The position numbers and the translations under genes were made by a program. A stretch of 64,000 bases of DNA from Isoetes taiwanensis. Taxonomy: Eukaryota; Streptophyta; Lycopodiopsida; Isoetales; Isoetaceae. The stretch is from contig JAJEKV010000049.1 in NCBI GenBank assembly GCA_021234155.1, positions 1,639,487-1,703,486 of the forward strand, written 5' to 3'. Under the pieces are notes generated by a model. It was given only the letters and a program-made list of their open reading frames with translations, searched no databases and was not told the origin of the DNA. Positions 34,233 to 45,686 of this stretch are shown here, one piece after another; within the stretch, counting starts at the first letter, position 1, and the number at the start of each line of letters is the position of its first letter.

Positions 34233-35809
34233 TGTAACGTTCCACATATTTATACGCCTTTTTAAGTATAAATACGTGACACGTCACTATGAATAATTAA
34301 TGGCACATTAATTATTCATAAGCTAAGGTTAGCTATGTTAATAATTAAATTATAAAGGTGGAAACCTAACCTTAAACCCTAATTCGAATTTAGGGCTTAA
34401 TCTAATATTAAAAGGGTCTAAACTACCAAATTAGTTAATATTAGCCAACCCAGAGCTGCCACCTGGCCCAAATCGATTGGGCAAGGCAGGGTTTCCATTT
34501 TGGACACCCAAATTAGGGCTTTTGTGCCCCAATTCGAATTAGGAGCAATTGGAGATGGAGGAGGAGGAGCAGCAGCCAGGCACCCTTCAGCAAATCGATA
34601 TGGAGCCATCCCAAGCCCGATTCGACGGTTAGTCTGTAGCTTAGCTGTATTATCTGTAGGGTAGCGCCCCTGTTGGGCACTTGTTGTGTTCAATTCTTCT
34701 GTTCTCTCTGTGCTTTACCTGTAGGAACTAACCCTTGATTGTAAAGGTGAGTTCTCTTTATCTCTTATTCTGATCTTACTCTTAAAGGATGGATTGATAG
34801 TTCTTTGCATAGTATTGCTCTTGAAATGGGGGATTTAAGGGGGGGTAGAGACCTCTGAGCCATGTTTAGTAGTATGCTCCTAGGTAGATCCCTGTATTTC
34901 CCATTAGATGCGGCCTGTGTACAAGAGACCACCGGGTCGTAGATGCTATGGTCTGGCTTAGCACCAGAGAAGGGACGCAGTGGTGAAGTGGGGGTGGGGT
35001 CTTGCACGAACATAAAAGGCTCCTGAGACTCCTACAATGGGCTAGGCCTGATAGGGCCGGGTATGGGTCTGACACTCCCTGGGTGTAGAGGTGTGATCCG
35101 TATGGAGCATCTTGCACTTTGAGTAGATTTAGGGTGAGTAAGTCAGGTACGGGTGCGGGGGTCGCTGATGCGGCACGTATTCCTCTAGCTCACCCATGGA
35201 ACCACTGTGATCCTGGAAGGGGACGCTTCCCTGACCTGCCTCATCGGACCGGGGCGTCATGAACCCTGGAGTAGACTCAAAAGGGTGATACCTTGAGTCT
35301 GCGTCTCCGGAAGGCTATAGCGAAGCCATAGCGTGAATCGACCCATCTGCAAAGTGTGCACAGGAGGGGCGGATGGAGTGGACAACCCTAGCCGATGTTC
35401 TATGCCAGCCAATGCCATGTCAAGATTCGGTCTGCTGATCTCTTGAGACCTAGCCGTCAGTCGATCCTCACTGGAGTCTGAGCCAGGGTAGAACCATGGG
35501 TTTGGGGTGTTTTCCTTAGGATTAGATGCATATTCTTTGCCGTGGTATTTGGATGGATGTGCCACCCTTCGTGGTGGTTATTTATATATGATTTATGTTG
35601 TGTGCTAACATGTATTCACGCTTCCGCGACGTAGGAGTCCCATTGAAGGCGTGGGCCGAATGACACCTCCGTGTCCTTCACTCGGGCATCTTCCCATAGA
35701 TGGCCCGGGATAGACGGAGGGCCCTGCTCATGGCGAGATGGTCGCCATGGGAGGGGAAAGTCCCCGTATGTGTACGGCCGGGGGTCGTATATATTCAGGG
35801 AGCGCCACA
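34233..35809 (+). repeat. 5' LTR
   Basis: 1577 bp, starting TGTAACGTTCCAC and ending GGGAGCGCCACA. It differs from the 3' LTR by about 18 bp extra near 34337, about 35 bp extra near 35582-35612, and many small differences that often change CCG or CGG into CTG or CAG. Confidence 0.92.
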
Positions 35810-35810
35810 G

Positions 35811-35822
35811 TGGTATCAGAGC
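35811..35822 (+). other. Primer-binding site for initiator tRNA-Met
   Basis: TGGTATCAGAGC one base after the 5' LTR, complementary to the 3' end of plant initiator tRNA-Met before the added CCA. This is the usual primer of many plant gypsy and copia elements. Confidence 0.9.
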
Positions 35823-35991
35823 ATGGTTCTGGGAAGCCAAACTATTGCACTGTCCACATACTAACTCGTTAGATCGTTAGCTAGTGAGCGAGGATTTTGG
35901 AGTAGTATGAGATTTGGGTGGTGTAGTAGATGTTGTCATGATTGATTTAACGTGGTTTAAGTATAACATTGGTATGTGTACCCGGTGCGAA

Positions 35992-36168
35992 ACCCTAACC
36001 CTAAGTGGTGCAGGGGGTACCCGGGTGTTGCTGGCGACGGTAGCAACGTCGAGGTAGGGGGTGCCCGCCACCCTATTTAAAAAAAAAAACCCCTAACCCT
36101 AAGTGGCGGGCAGGGGGTACCCCGGGCGCCCAGAGTAAACGTCGAGGTAGGGGGTGCCGCCACCCTTT
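35992..36168. repeat. About 98-bp tandem duplication in the retrotransposon leader
   Basis: Two copies (35992-36077 and 36090-36168) starting ACCCTAACCCTAAGTGG, then CAGGGGGTAC, ending ACGTCGAGGTAGGGGGTGCC and a CCACCCT run into A-rich DNA. They differ by short indels. The two CCCTAA units are not a telomere repeat. Confidence 0.85.
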
Positions 36169-36334
36169 AAAAAAATTTTAGGGTTAAAATTTCAAAAAAT
36201 TAGTTAAAGGTAAACGAACCCATGTAGAGTCTTTCCATTTTGCCCTCTATTAATGTAGGATATGATGTTCTCTCCCTTTGTTATACCGTCTATAATCTGT
36301 TTTGCCTTTTTCTTTTTAAGCAAAAAAAATTTTA

Positions 36335-36529
36335 GGGTTGAACCCGAAAATTTCACACCCAAGCCAACACCTTTACCAATGAGCCAAAAAATTATGTTTT
36401 TTAAAGGTAACTTTTATACATATCTAATGTTTTATTTCTAGACCACAACTCTTTTTAAAAGAAAGGGGCATATTGTGGGATTGAACCTTGACCTCCTACA
36501 ACCAAGTCAACCCCTTTACCAATGGGCTA
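36335..36529 (-). ncRNA. Two tRNA-like segments with RNA polymerase III A and B boxes
   Basis: On the minus strand, TGGCTCATTGG (box A, 36386-36376) precedes GGGTTCAACCC (box B, 36345-36335), and again TAGCCCATTGG (box A, 36529-36519) precedes AGGTTCAATCC (box B, 36488-36478). Box spacing is about 30 bp, as in tRNA genes. The acceptor stems do not pair, so these are not functional tRNA genes. They are either a duplicated tRNA-derived SINE head or a tRNA relic carried by the retrotransposon. Confidence 0.5.
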
Positions 36530-39253
36530 AGTTCCTCTATTGAGGAATATAATAGTTCTCATTTTATTTATAGTGGCTCTGTTTTCTATTTAAATTAGAA
36601 GACTACCTTCTATAGATCCACGTTGTGGAGGCAACAACTCCGCCGGAGCAAGCTCTCTTGCCATAGCCGCCAGAGTAAGCAGTCTTGCCATAGCCACGGC
36701 AGTCAACCTCTCTCTGCCATAGTCGACCGGATAACTGTTAACCATATATAAAGCTAGTATCCCCTAGGAATAAACCGACCAAATGAAACGACGTAATCTA
36801 GCAAGTCCGGCCAACTTGTTATGATAACATCAACTCACTTGGTGGGACTAATTCCGGAATTTAATTAATAACGACAGGGCAACTCTCTAGGATAGCAGCA
36901 TGTGTTATATCCTTGGATATTCCTTAAGCGACGATAATTTGATAACACAATTTCTTCGGGCCTTGCCATGATTCAATCCATACTACATTCATATGCTTTA
37001 TATTAGACCTTATTCGACGTTATATAAGTAATGTTTTATAGACATAACTGTAATTAGCGTTGTCTCTCTCTAGTGTCTAAACCTTGACTCGTCTCATTTC
37101 CTAGAGAAAGGATCTCTTCTCGCCCAACCAACTAGGGACTGCCATGCAGCACCCTTCTAGCTAGACCATGGGTAGCTTTAATCCTACCACCCTTCACTAC
37201 TTTTTCTCAATGGTCATGTTCTTTTTGTGGACCATTTCCCCAGACCAGGATACATACCCTGTAATACCTAATGAGTGCTTGTGTTAGACCCCTACAATAG
37301 TGTTAACACCTTCATTCTAGATCAATCCCGGCTACAAACTTTAGTATTATTTTGTGCCAAACCTCACCGCCTATATGGCTGTGAATAATTATCTGCGCCA
37401 CACGCCATCAAATTGACAGCAGCCTACCCTCTTTTGGGGTTCTTCCACTGTAAGGGTCCAATGACATCCAACTATTGTTGGCTATCCTCCTTCTAGGATA
37501 TCTAGATATGATTCGGGCAAAGTATTTCCAACCATTATTTTAATGCCTAAACGTCCTGAAGTCCGCAAATGAACTTACATATTCCAAGGGATTATGTGAC
37601 TATCCCGAAGGACAATACCGCACAAGGACCTCGCAAGCTAGGCCTCCTCTTTCCAGAGATCTTGTCTTCAAGTCTCTGAGGGTTCCTCATATGTCCTCAT
37701 GGACGCTGCCCATATGGCATGACGTATAAATACTATCTACCTATCTATTTAATTATTAAAAATGTCTTTGGTAAATTCAATTCACCATCTTGTCCTAGGA
37801 CATGGAAGTCTTCTTCCTTAAGTCATACATCAAATCTTTAAAGAGTTTTTCAGCTCTTGCTGCCTTTCAAGCCGCAGGTATATCTTTGCATGTTAGCAAA
37901 GACTACCCTATGTTAGACAATAACCTTTCTACCCAGATTGCTAAACATCTTTAATAAGGGTCCTCAGTATTCCGACCCTTACGCCTGCTACAACGTACAC
38001 AACTCACCGTTTTGTTGTGACCTTTACTCAGTAGAGTCACCAATCCAATTACTCCTTTACGCATTCATTAATCGTCTTGTGGCTTCTAAGCCGCTATTAT
38101 ATGTTCCCTATATTGTTGACCCACCTATCATTGGGGGTTATGATTCAACGTTGTTCTACATCCTCCAAATGTTAGTTATTACATTTCTCTGTCATGATGT
38201 TATGTTGTTGTTCTGGCATTCCAAATGACTTGGCATCCTCATTTAAGCCATAGTCATGGCCTAAGAGCGGGTGAGCCTTCGTACTAATCCTAAATTACCT
38301 GGAGTCATCAAGGTGCCTACCTGGTATTTTATGAGTCTTCCTACAATACCGATATTTGATATAACCTGGACTTGTATCCATGTTCGAGTCCTGTATATTC
38401 TGACTTACACCTCCATGTAACCCATGCTTTTCACCTCTGCCTGATCCAGGTATGGATCATGTGGGAAAGATAGTCTTAAGTGTCTATGCAAAACACATTT
38501 GAACTTCTAGCAAGTACCTGCTATTTGTTACTCATCCTAGAATTGTACTATTGTACTATTCAACTCCATCATCTTGACCTTTATTTTGTGGGCCCTTGAC
38601 ATTTATTTCAAGTGCCAACTACCCTAGCATGCAACGGATTGGCGGTCCTTTGCACATTTCGAATATAGCTCCATACCCTTCAGTAGTAACTTTGGAGTAC
38701 ACTCATTTTTCTCTCCTTCTATGGCTACTTGGATTACTTCTCCAAGATGTTTATCATATGTGTACATGGTATGTACATAATAACCATATATCCTCATTCC
38801 ACAATACTAGAGCTCTGCTCTAACTTAGCTAAAATATAACCTTCGTAGTTCTTATGATGTGGCTGTACCACCTACTTCCCAAATGGGCAGGGGCCAACTC
38901 TATGTTGGACTTGTACATGCTGATGTATTCACATGTGCAGGCCAGTAAGCAGTACGTGACCTGCCCATGTATAGAGGGTTGCTGATGGCCCGACTTTTCC
39001 AGTTTTATCTTATCTACATGTGTTACCTTTTTGTTACGGTCATGTTTGATATCGGACTTCGGTCCTTAAACCTTCATATGATAAGTATGTCAAATGCACC
39101 TTGGTGCTTAAACTCTTCTATGTTTTAAGCTTTCATGCTATTACCTTTGGAAATAAGGAATTACCTTCCTTTTTATGTATACTTTCTTCTATTGCAGTTT
39201 TCGATTAACCGTCATTTGTTTGACTAACCCCAATGCTGAGGGCATTATTTCTA

Positions 39254-39330
39254 AGAGGGGGAGAATGTGACGTTCCACGTATTTATACGGTGTACGTATA
39301 AATAAGCTGACACGTCACCTAATAAAGGTA
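39254..39330 (+). mobile_element. Internal second LTR start with polypurine tract
   Basis: AGAGGGGGAGAA followed by TGTGACGTTCCACGTATTTA at 39266 repeats the structure of the true 3' LTR border at 42791-42815, including the later TGACACGTCAC. After about 80 bp similarity to the complete LTRs fades. It looks like the left part of a related LTR inside the element. The sequence on either side (36.2-39.2 and 39.4-42.7 kb) has no coding signal. Confidence 0.65.
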
Positions 39331-42300
39331 CGCCACCATGGAGTATCTTAACCTAAGGGGTTCACCTAAAAGGGATTAATTTAAACTTATGGTACTTTAA
39401 CCCCGTACATAAACTATAATTTTCCCATGGGATTATGCCATAGTTCCAAAGTTTTCTACCATAGTCCAAGGCCTTTTCTAAAGGTACCTTCAGTTAATTT
39501 GCGTTTCGCCATGTTTTGTCACACCTAACCTATTTTTCTTAAGTTAGCATGTCAACCTCAACTTTTTGATCCCTTTGAATGTTGTCGTCTTTGGCTCCCT
39601 TATAATGAAGCGGAGGCACTAAAACCTCCTGGTCTTCTAATAGGAAGACCCAATGTTTCAATCTTCGTTAGTAACCGCCATATGATTATCCAATTCCTTA
39701 CCCTCTTAAAAGTTTCAAAGTCATAATCTCTAACGGGTCTATGCCGCAAGGCAACGGATCCTCCAGCCTCTACTTCCGTACCTACAATTGTTCCCCCCGA
39801 GTAGGGTAACTCTTAGGATATATGGACTACTGGTTTATATAATTTCACCCCTTGTAATACACCTCGTCTTGATTCTTATACCCCTCTTCTCGGTTATCCC
39901 TAAAGATGTAATCACCAAAGTCGTCGTACTCCTTCTTCTCTTCTATTAGAGGGACGCGATTTGATCCATCTTTTTATTCCCAAAACCAAATAAATGCCCT
40001 CAGCTTATAACCTTGAAGTAATTCATTCGTATCTGGAACCCTTGAATAGTTAACCTCTCATTATCGGTTATTCCAATACCGTTCCAACCATCCTCGGGAT
40101 GTTCTTCAATGAGACGTCACCGTATATGCTAGACTTACTCTAGCTATTTTCACTGATTTAACCTCTTCTTATCTCCCTTAGTACGACGTACCTAACCCAA
40201 TATCTTCGTCTATAAGCATATCATATTCTTTACACCTTGTCAAGTAATCTTTCACTCCCCTTGTACGGATATTCTACTATCTTTTAATATAATATACATC
40301 AGAATATCACAATCGACATCCTCGATATGCTCGCCACTATAGTATTTGCTACTATAAAATCCTTCCTACATCCAAGACCGCTACGTTGTTATTATATGAT
40401 ATAGTAACATGTGTGTACCAACCCTAAGTCTAGACTCATATGTAATTCGTTAACATAGCCACCTAGCTATGTTCATCCTTCCCGTAATTGTATTTCCTCA
40501 ACTTGTTAGCTTGTGCTATATATGCTGTGGTTTTCACACCACACCTTCTAGACTCTCTAGCCTTAGGTTCCCTTGGTCCTCACGCTCTAGTCATAAATTC
40601 CATAGGGGCAAATACCACCCTAAGTTCCTAGTGGACATACTTAATGTCTAGTATAGGAATTCTTATCTTCATTACTTCCGCATTCATATGGAATGTGAAC
40701 TGAAAGTTCTAGTATATATATCCTATCTTCTTCTAGTTATGTTTTACTATTAAATGGTCCTCCTACGCGGAGCTACTTCTCAAGATACACACACGATACC
40801 AAGTCCAGAACACATTCTCCTGGCTAAGATGTTCATTGGGCGCCTACCTTGTTCATACTCTAGACTTAGGTATATTCAACGTGTCATTCCAAACTCTCTA
40901 TATTTGAAACGTTGTTTACAACAACTTTCAAGCACCTCTTGTCTCCCACTTGTCGTGTGGGTACATTACTTACCTTCCTAATGTATCATTAGTTGAAGGT
41001 CAACTTTCCTTCATAGGCTGGCTTCACCAAAGGTCCAATATACCTTGCAGCTTTTCGATGCTTGTGCCAGTTCCTCCCAATTGTCGTCTTCTCTTGACCT
41101 TATGTGGAAACTACGTTCCACACTATTCTCGATCATGTTATTCGGCATCTCCATGTTCCCGGCCAGGACATCGATGTGTCCATTTCCTTAATTTATAACC
41201 TTCGTAATGGTCATGCATTTGACCAACGTCATTGAGCGTATCCAACTGACTATGTCGTCATCTTATTCATGCACCCGCTTGCATTCTTATTGCACACCTC
41301 AGGAACATCAATCTCCTTACGAAACACAGTGTATATGTAATTTTATAGTCCATATAGTTTATGGATCGATATCCTCATACAACATTATTCTCCACCGTTC
41401 CGCGAATCATACCTCGATTCAAGTAGCAATAGCTATAAAGTGTCGGGTCGACATTCTATACCTTCACCACCATTGTCAAAACCTACACTTCTAAAGTGAT
41501 TTCCTTTTCATGAGCTGGGTACTTATAATCCAGTTTCCACCTTAGTATAGTACCTCCTTAACGTGCTCTATAGTACATAATCATAAACCACTTCTCCCTC
41601 GGATATATGGTGCTATACCCAGTCTCCTTCTATGGTGTATGCCAATATATATGCCGCATAATAAATCAATCTTCGTAGTTATTAGGTCCAGTGTTTCAAT
41701 CAGATACCAAACATCGTCATACAAATTTTCTCGAGTGTCCATCCAATATAGGGATACCTTAACACTCACTATGCCCAACGTTCAGCACTTCTACTTCAAG
41801 TAAGAGCCCAGGACCTGCTTAACCACCATTATATAATAGCCTCAAGAAGCACCAGGCATGGTTTCGATGCTTCCGCCGTGGACACCATAGTCACAACTGG
41901 CCTTCTGTGATACAAGACGATTGCATGGCCTTAGCACTGCCAGATAGCGACCCGGGCGGTACCAGTTATGTCGAATGTATCTGTGAGATGTACCTGTAAA
42001 AATAAGACTGTCTGTATGTGTGATAAATTTACAGAAATAATAAGAATATGAATAAGTATTTCAAAGGTGTACCGACATGAATATAACCTATGGTTAAGAT
42101 AGACTAGAATAGAGTGAGCTAATAAAAGGAGATAATTATGTATGTCTTACACAAACTTCTGAGAGAATAACGAGACTTAGATTATCTTAGAAGGTTATAA
42201 ATAGTAATTGATGAAGATCGTGTCCCTGTAGTTCATATTAGAGTATAGGCGTAAAAGTGTCAGATACAGTACGATATAATTGTATTAAAGGGTAAGTCTA

Positions 42301-42790
42301 AATGTGAGGGCCATGTCAAATACTAAGGGTAGGACCTTATGAGTATAACAAAATAGGAAAACAAAATTTTGATACAAAAATTAAATTAGCGCTGGCTGTA
42401 ATTAAATGGATTGTAAAGCGACGGGAGCATATAATACATATACACAGAAGTTAATATCATTAGAATCACTTTCTACTAAACAGTGCGAGCTTAATAACTC
42501 CGTATTATAATATAAGAACAAATAGAAGTTGCTTGTGTATATACATGTCCATAATATATAATCAATTACACATGTGTATAGAAAGAATGAATTCAAAATT
42601 AACTATACTCTGAAAACAGTGAGACTTCCACACACCTTGACTGTTCACTTTTGACAGTCCTTGAACATGACAAAGTCTGTGTGACCTATAATCTCACGCT
42701 ATCTCTTTAAGTAGGGGAGACTTCCTTCCAATGTACGATGTATTGCCCACAGCAAGAGTAGTCTTGATGCTGAGGACATCATCACTTTTA

Positions 42791-42802
42791 AGGTGGGGAG
42801 AA
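42791..42802 (+). other. Polypurine tract before the 3' LTR
   Basis: AGGTGGGGAGAA directly upstream of the LTR start TGTGACG. This is the primer for plus-strand DNA synthesis. The upstream sequence (TTTTAAGGTGGGGAGAATG) resembles the typical end of gypsy pol. Confidence 0.85.
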
Positions 42803-44334
42803 TGTGACGTTCCACATATTTATACGCCTTTTTAAGTATAAATACGTGACACGTCACTATGAATAATTAATGGCACATTAATTATTCATAAGCTAAGGTT
42901 AGCTAATAAAGGTGGAAACCTAACCTTAAACCCTAATTCGAATTTAGGGCTTAATCTAATATTAAAAGGGTCTAAACTACCAAATTAGTTAATATTAGCC
43001 AACCCGGAGCTGCCACCTGGCCCAAATCGATTGGGCAAGGCAGGGTTTCCATTTTGGACACCCAAATTAGGGCTTTTGTGCCCCAATTCGAATTAGGAGC
43101 AATTGGAGATGGAGGAGGAGGGCGGCGGCCGGGCACCCTTCAAAGAATCGAGATGGAGCCATCCCAAGCCCGATTCGACCGGTTAGTCCAGTAGCTTAGC
43201 GTGTTATCGTAGGGTAGCGCCCTGTTGGGCACTTGTTGTGTTCAATTCTTTCGTTCTCTCTCGTGCTTTACACGTAGGAACTAACCCTTGATTGTAAAGG
43301 TGAGTTCTCTTTATCTCTCGATTCGATCTTACTCTTAAAGGATGGATTGATAGTTCTTTGCATAGTATTGCTCTTGAAATGGGGGATTTAAGGGGGTAGA
43401 GACTCTCGAGCCATGTTTAGTAGTATGCTCCTAGGTAGATCCCTCAGATTTCCCATTAGATGCGGCCTTTGTGTACAAGAGACCACCGGGTCGTAGATGC
43501 TATGGTCGGCTTAGCACCGCAGAAGGGACGCAATGGTGAAGTGGGGGTCTTGCATGAACATAAAAGGCTCCCCGAGACTCCTACAGTGGGCTAGGGGCGA
43601 TAACCTGGTCCACGAGAGGGCGGGTATGGGTCCGACACTCCCCGGGTGTAGAGGTGTGATCCGTATGGAGCATCTTGCACTTTGAGTAGATTTAGGGTGA
43701 GTAAGTCGGGCACGGATGCGGGGTCGCCTGATGCGCACGTATTCCTCTAGCTCACCCATGGAACCCTTTGCGGATCCCGGAAGGGGACGCTTCCCGACCT
43801 GCCTCATCGGGACCGGGCGCCATGAACCCCGGAGTAGACTCAAAAGGGTGATACCTTGAGTCTCAAGGAAGGCTATAGCGAAGCCATAGGGTGAATCGAC
43901 CCATCTGCAAAGTGTGCACAGGAGGGGCGGATGGAGTGGACAACCCTAGCCGATGTTCTATGCCAGCCAACGCCATGTCAAGATTCGGTCTGCTGATCTC
44001 TTGAGACCTAGCCGTCAGTCGATCCTCACTGGAGTCTGAGCCGGGGTAGAACCATGGGTTTGGGGTGTTTTCCTTAGGATTAGATGCATATTCTTTGCCG
44101 TGGTATTTGGATGGATGTGCCATCCTTCGTGGTGGTTTATTCACGCTTCCGCGACGTAGGAGTCCCATTGAAGGCGTGGGCCGAATGACACCTCCGTGTC
44201 CTTCACTCGGGCATCTTCCCATAGATGGCCCGGGATAGACGGAGGGCCCTGCTCATGGCGAGATGGTCGCCATGGGAGGGGAAAGTCCCCGTATGTATAC
44301 GGCCGGGGGTCGTATATATTCAGGGAGCGTCACA
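42803..44334 (+). repeat. 3' LTR
   Basis: 1532 bp, starting TGTGACGTTCCAC and ending GGGAGCGTCACA, giving perfect 7-bp inverted termini (TGTGACG and CGTCACA). Its right edge touches ECR intron sequence at 44335. Confidence 0.92.
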
Positions 44335-44749
44335 ATAAGCATAACTTTTTGGTAAACAGGACAAGAACATCAAATATATCAAGTGAAATGCAGAAATGGA
44401 AAGAGAATTACTAACCTTCTTTAGACGACGATGCTTGGCGAATCCCCAATTTGTCATGATAGCAGTGGCTACCAGCAAGAAAAGATATCCTGCCACTGTC
44501 TGTGTTGCAATATTGAAACCCAACCATTGATAAATTTCTGTTGTATAATTTGCACATGTCACAAAATTAAATAAAAATCCACGTGGAATTTGGTATCCTC
44601 CACTTCCACCTGGAGCCCTCAAGTTCTTCAAAATAATGTGGCAATAAAAATTTGCTAGTTGAAACAAAATGTCAAAAGCAAACCCAATCTGCATTTGCCT
44701 TTCAGAAACAGGCATATAGAGAGGATGGTATTGTCTAAAATATACCTGT

Positions 44750-45440
44750 CAAGAAGAAAGGCAGACTGACAAGGGCTTATTGTATCTTGGAGGATAGGTT
44801 TTAACCTGTTGGCCAGAATTTTAGCAATAGTTTTGTATGTAGTATTGGTCAAAGTGACAGGTTTCCAGTCTCCAAAAGTAACAGGGTTTTCAACTCTAGG
44901 TAGAACTCAGGTTGGAATCCATTAGGGCCGGGGCTTTTCTATAATCCATAGATTTAATGGTGTCCTGTATCTCCTTCTCCTGAGGAACATCCAGAATTTC
45001 CTTCTCATTGAAATTAGTCTGCTTTTTGGGAATTGCATAAAAAAACTCCTCCATCTGCTTATTATCTACCTTCTGTTTAGCAAAGAGATCTGCATATACA
45101 TCCCTAAAGAATGCTTCTATATCCTCCTGTTTGTCCAAGGTCTTTACAGTGCTTGTTTTAACTTTAACAATCCCATTATTTAGTAGCCTGCTCTTAGCAG
45201 ATCTGAAGAAGAAAGCAGAACTACTTTTGTCCATTTCATTAATATATCCGCACCTACTCTTTACTGCTAAAGTTCTAGCTTCATTCTCCTCAATAATTTT
45301 GATCCTTCTTTTCAGATCCTCTTCCTGAGCTTGTAATTCCAGATTATCTTTGTCCTTGAACAATTCTTCTCTAATCTTCCTGATGCTGCTATATACCTCC
45401 TGCTTTTCTTTTTGGGTTGCCCCTAGGGGGGCAAACCCTC
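44750..45440 (-). mobile_element. LINE-3 reverse transcriptase part, inverted
   Basis: The minus-strand frame from 45462 reads EKQEVYSSIRKIREELF, EEDLKRRIKIIEENEARTLA, SSAFFFRSAKSRLLNNGIV, AFFRDVYADLFAK and IKSMDYRKAPA. After a frame change near 44930 it continues with TNTTYKTIAKILANRLKPIL and [14 protein letters not shown]. This is exactly the part of ORF2 that follows the linker where the plus-strand piece stops at 31850, and the order matches copies A and B. The element then passes into ECR exon sequence at 44725-44750, without its YADD motif or C-terminus. Confidence 0.85.
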
Positions 45441-45686
45441 GTTTATGTGGGTTTGTGGGCATATCCAGGTATATGCCGGCATATGCCTAGAATATGCTGG
45501 TGACTGCTCCTTACTGGCTGCTGCCTGTAAACTCTCGGTCATCCAGCCCCATTCCTTCGAAGGCGTGGCTATGGCACAGCTCGACCCATCTTCTTCTTCA
45601 GATCCGACGGAAGCTCTCCTCCCACCAGGTGCCTCGCATGAGGCCTTTATCTCTGTATTCTACCATACCCGACAGCTCCTTCCAAA

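Larger units (their letters stand above)
34233..44334 (+). mobile_element. 10.1-kb LTR retrotransposon, Ty3/gypsy-like, without coding capacity
   Basis: Two direct LTRs (34233-35809 and 42803-44334) begin TGT(A/G)ACG and end CG(C/T)CACA. The 5' LTR is followed by an initiator-methionine tRNA primer-binding site (35811) and the 3' LTR is preceded by a polypurine tract (42791). Flanks are GTAAG and ATAAG, a 5-bp target duplication with one difference. The 7-kb interior has no frame above 100 codons and no recognisable gag, protease, reverse transcriptase or integrase, so it resembles a large non-autonomous derivative (LARD). Gypsy affinity is inferred from the primer-binding site, the AAGGTGGGGAGAATG end and the 5-bp target size. 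It contains two tRNA-like segments, a tandem repeat and a second LTR start at 39266. It interrupts the last intron of the ECR copy. Confidence 0.9.
34160..44745 (-). pseudogene. ECR: Very-long-chain enoyl-CoA reductase, last two exons split by an LTR retrotransposon
   Basis: ECR (CER10 in Arabidopsis) catalyses the last, NADPH-dependent step of fatty-acid elongation in the endoplasmic reticulum. Read on the minus strand, the exon 44745 to 44416 gives [57 protein letters not shown] and [19 protein letters not shown], the steroid 5-alpha-reductase-like membrane domain, and ends in LKK before a GTTAGT donor. The last exon, 34225 to 34160, continues in frame: IFDGKEGRPKYPRRFILSPF, Leu, stop. Between them lies a 10.1-kb LTR retrotransposon, leaving seven intron bases before the last exon. 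Upstream, the exon runs straight into LINE-3 reverse transcriptase at about 44750. Exons 1-3 are on the opposite strand at 45687-46366 and roughly 100 residues between are missing, so this copy cannot make a normal enzyme. Coding sense of these two exons is undamaged. Confidence 0.92.

Noticed and set aside
35992-36110. Telomere-like CCCTAA repeats
   Set aside because: Only two CCCTAA units per copy, and not the plant CCCTAAA heptamer; they belong to a tandem duplication in the retrotransposon leader.
36335-36529. Functional tRNA genes
   Set aside because: A and B boxes are present, but acceptor stems do not pair and no anticodon stem can be drawn with confidence.
37000-39200. Gag-pol of the LTR element in the interior
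   Set aside because: I looked in both directions for protease, YxDD and integrase motifs and found none; frames are all under 100 codons.
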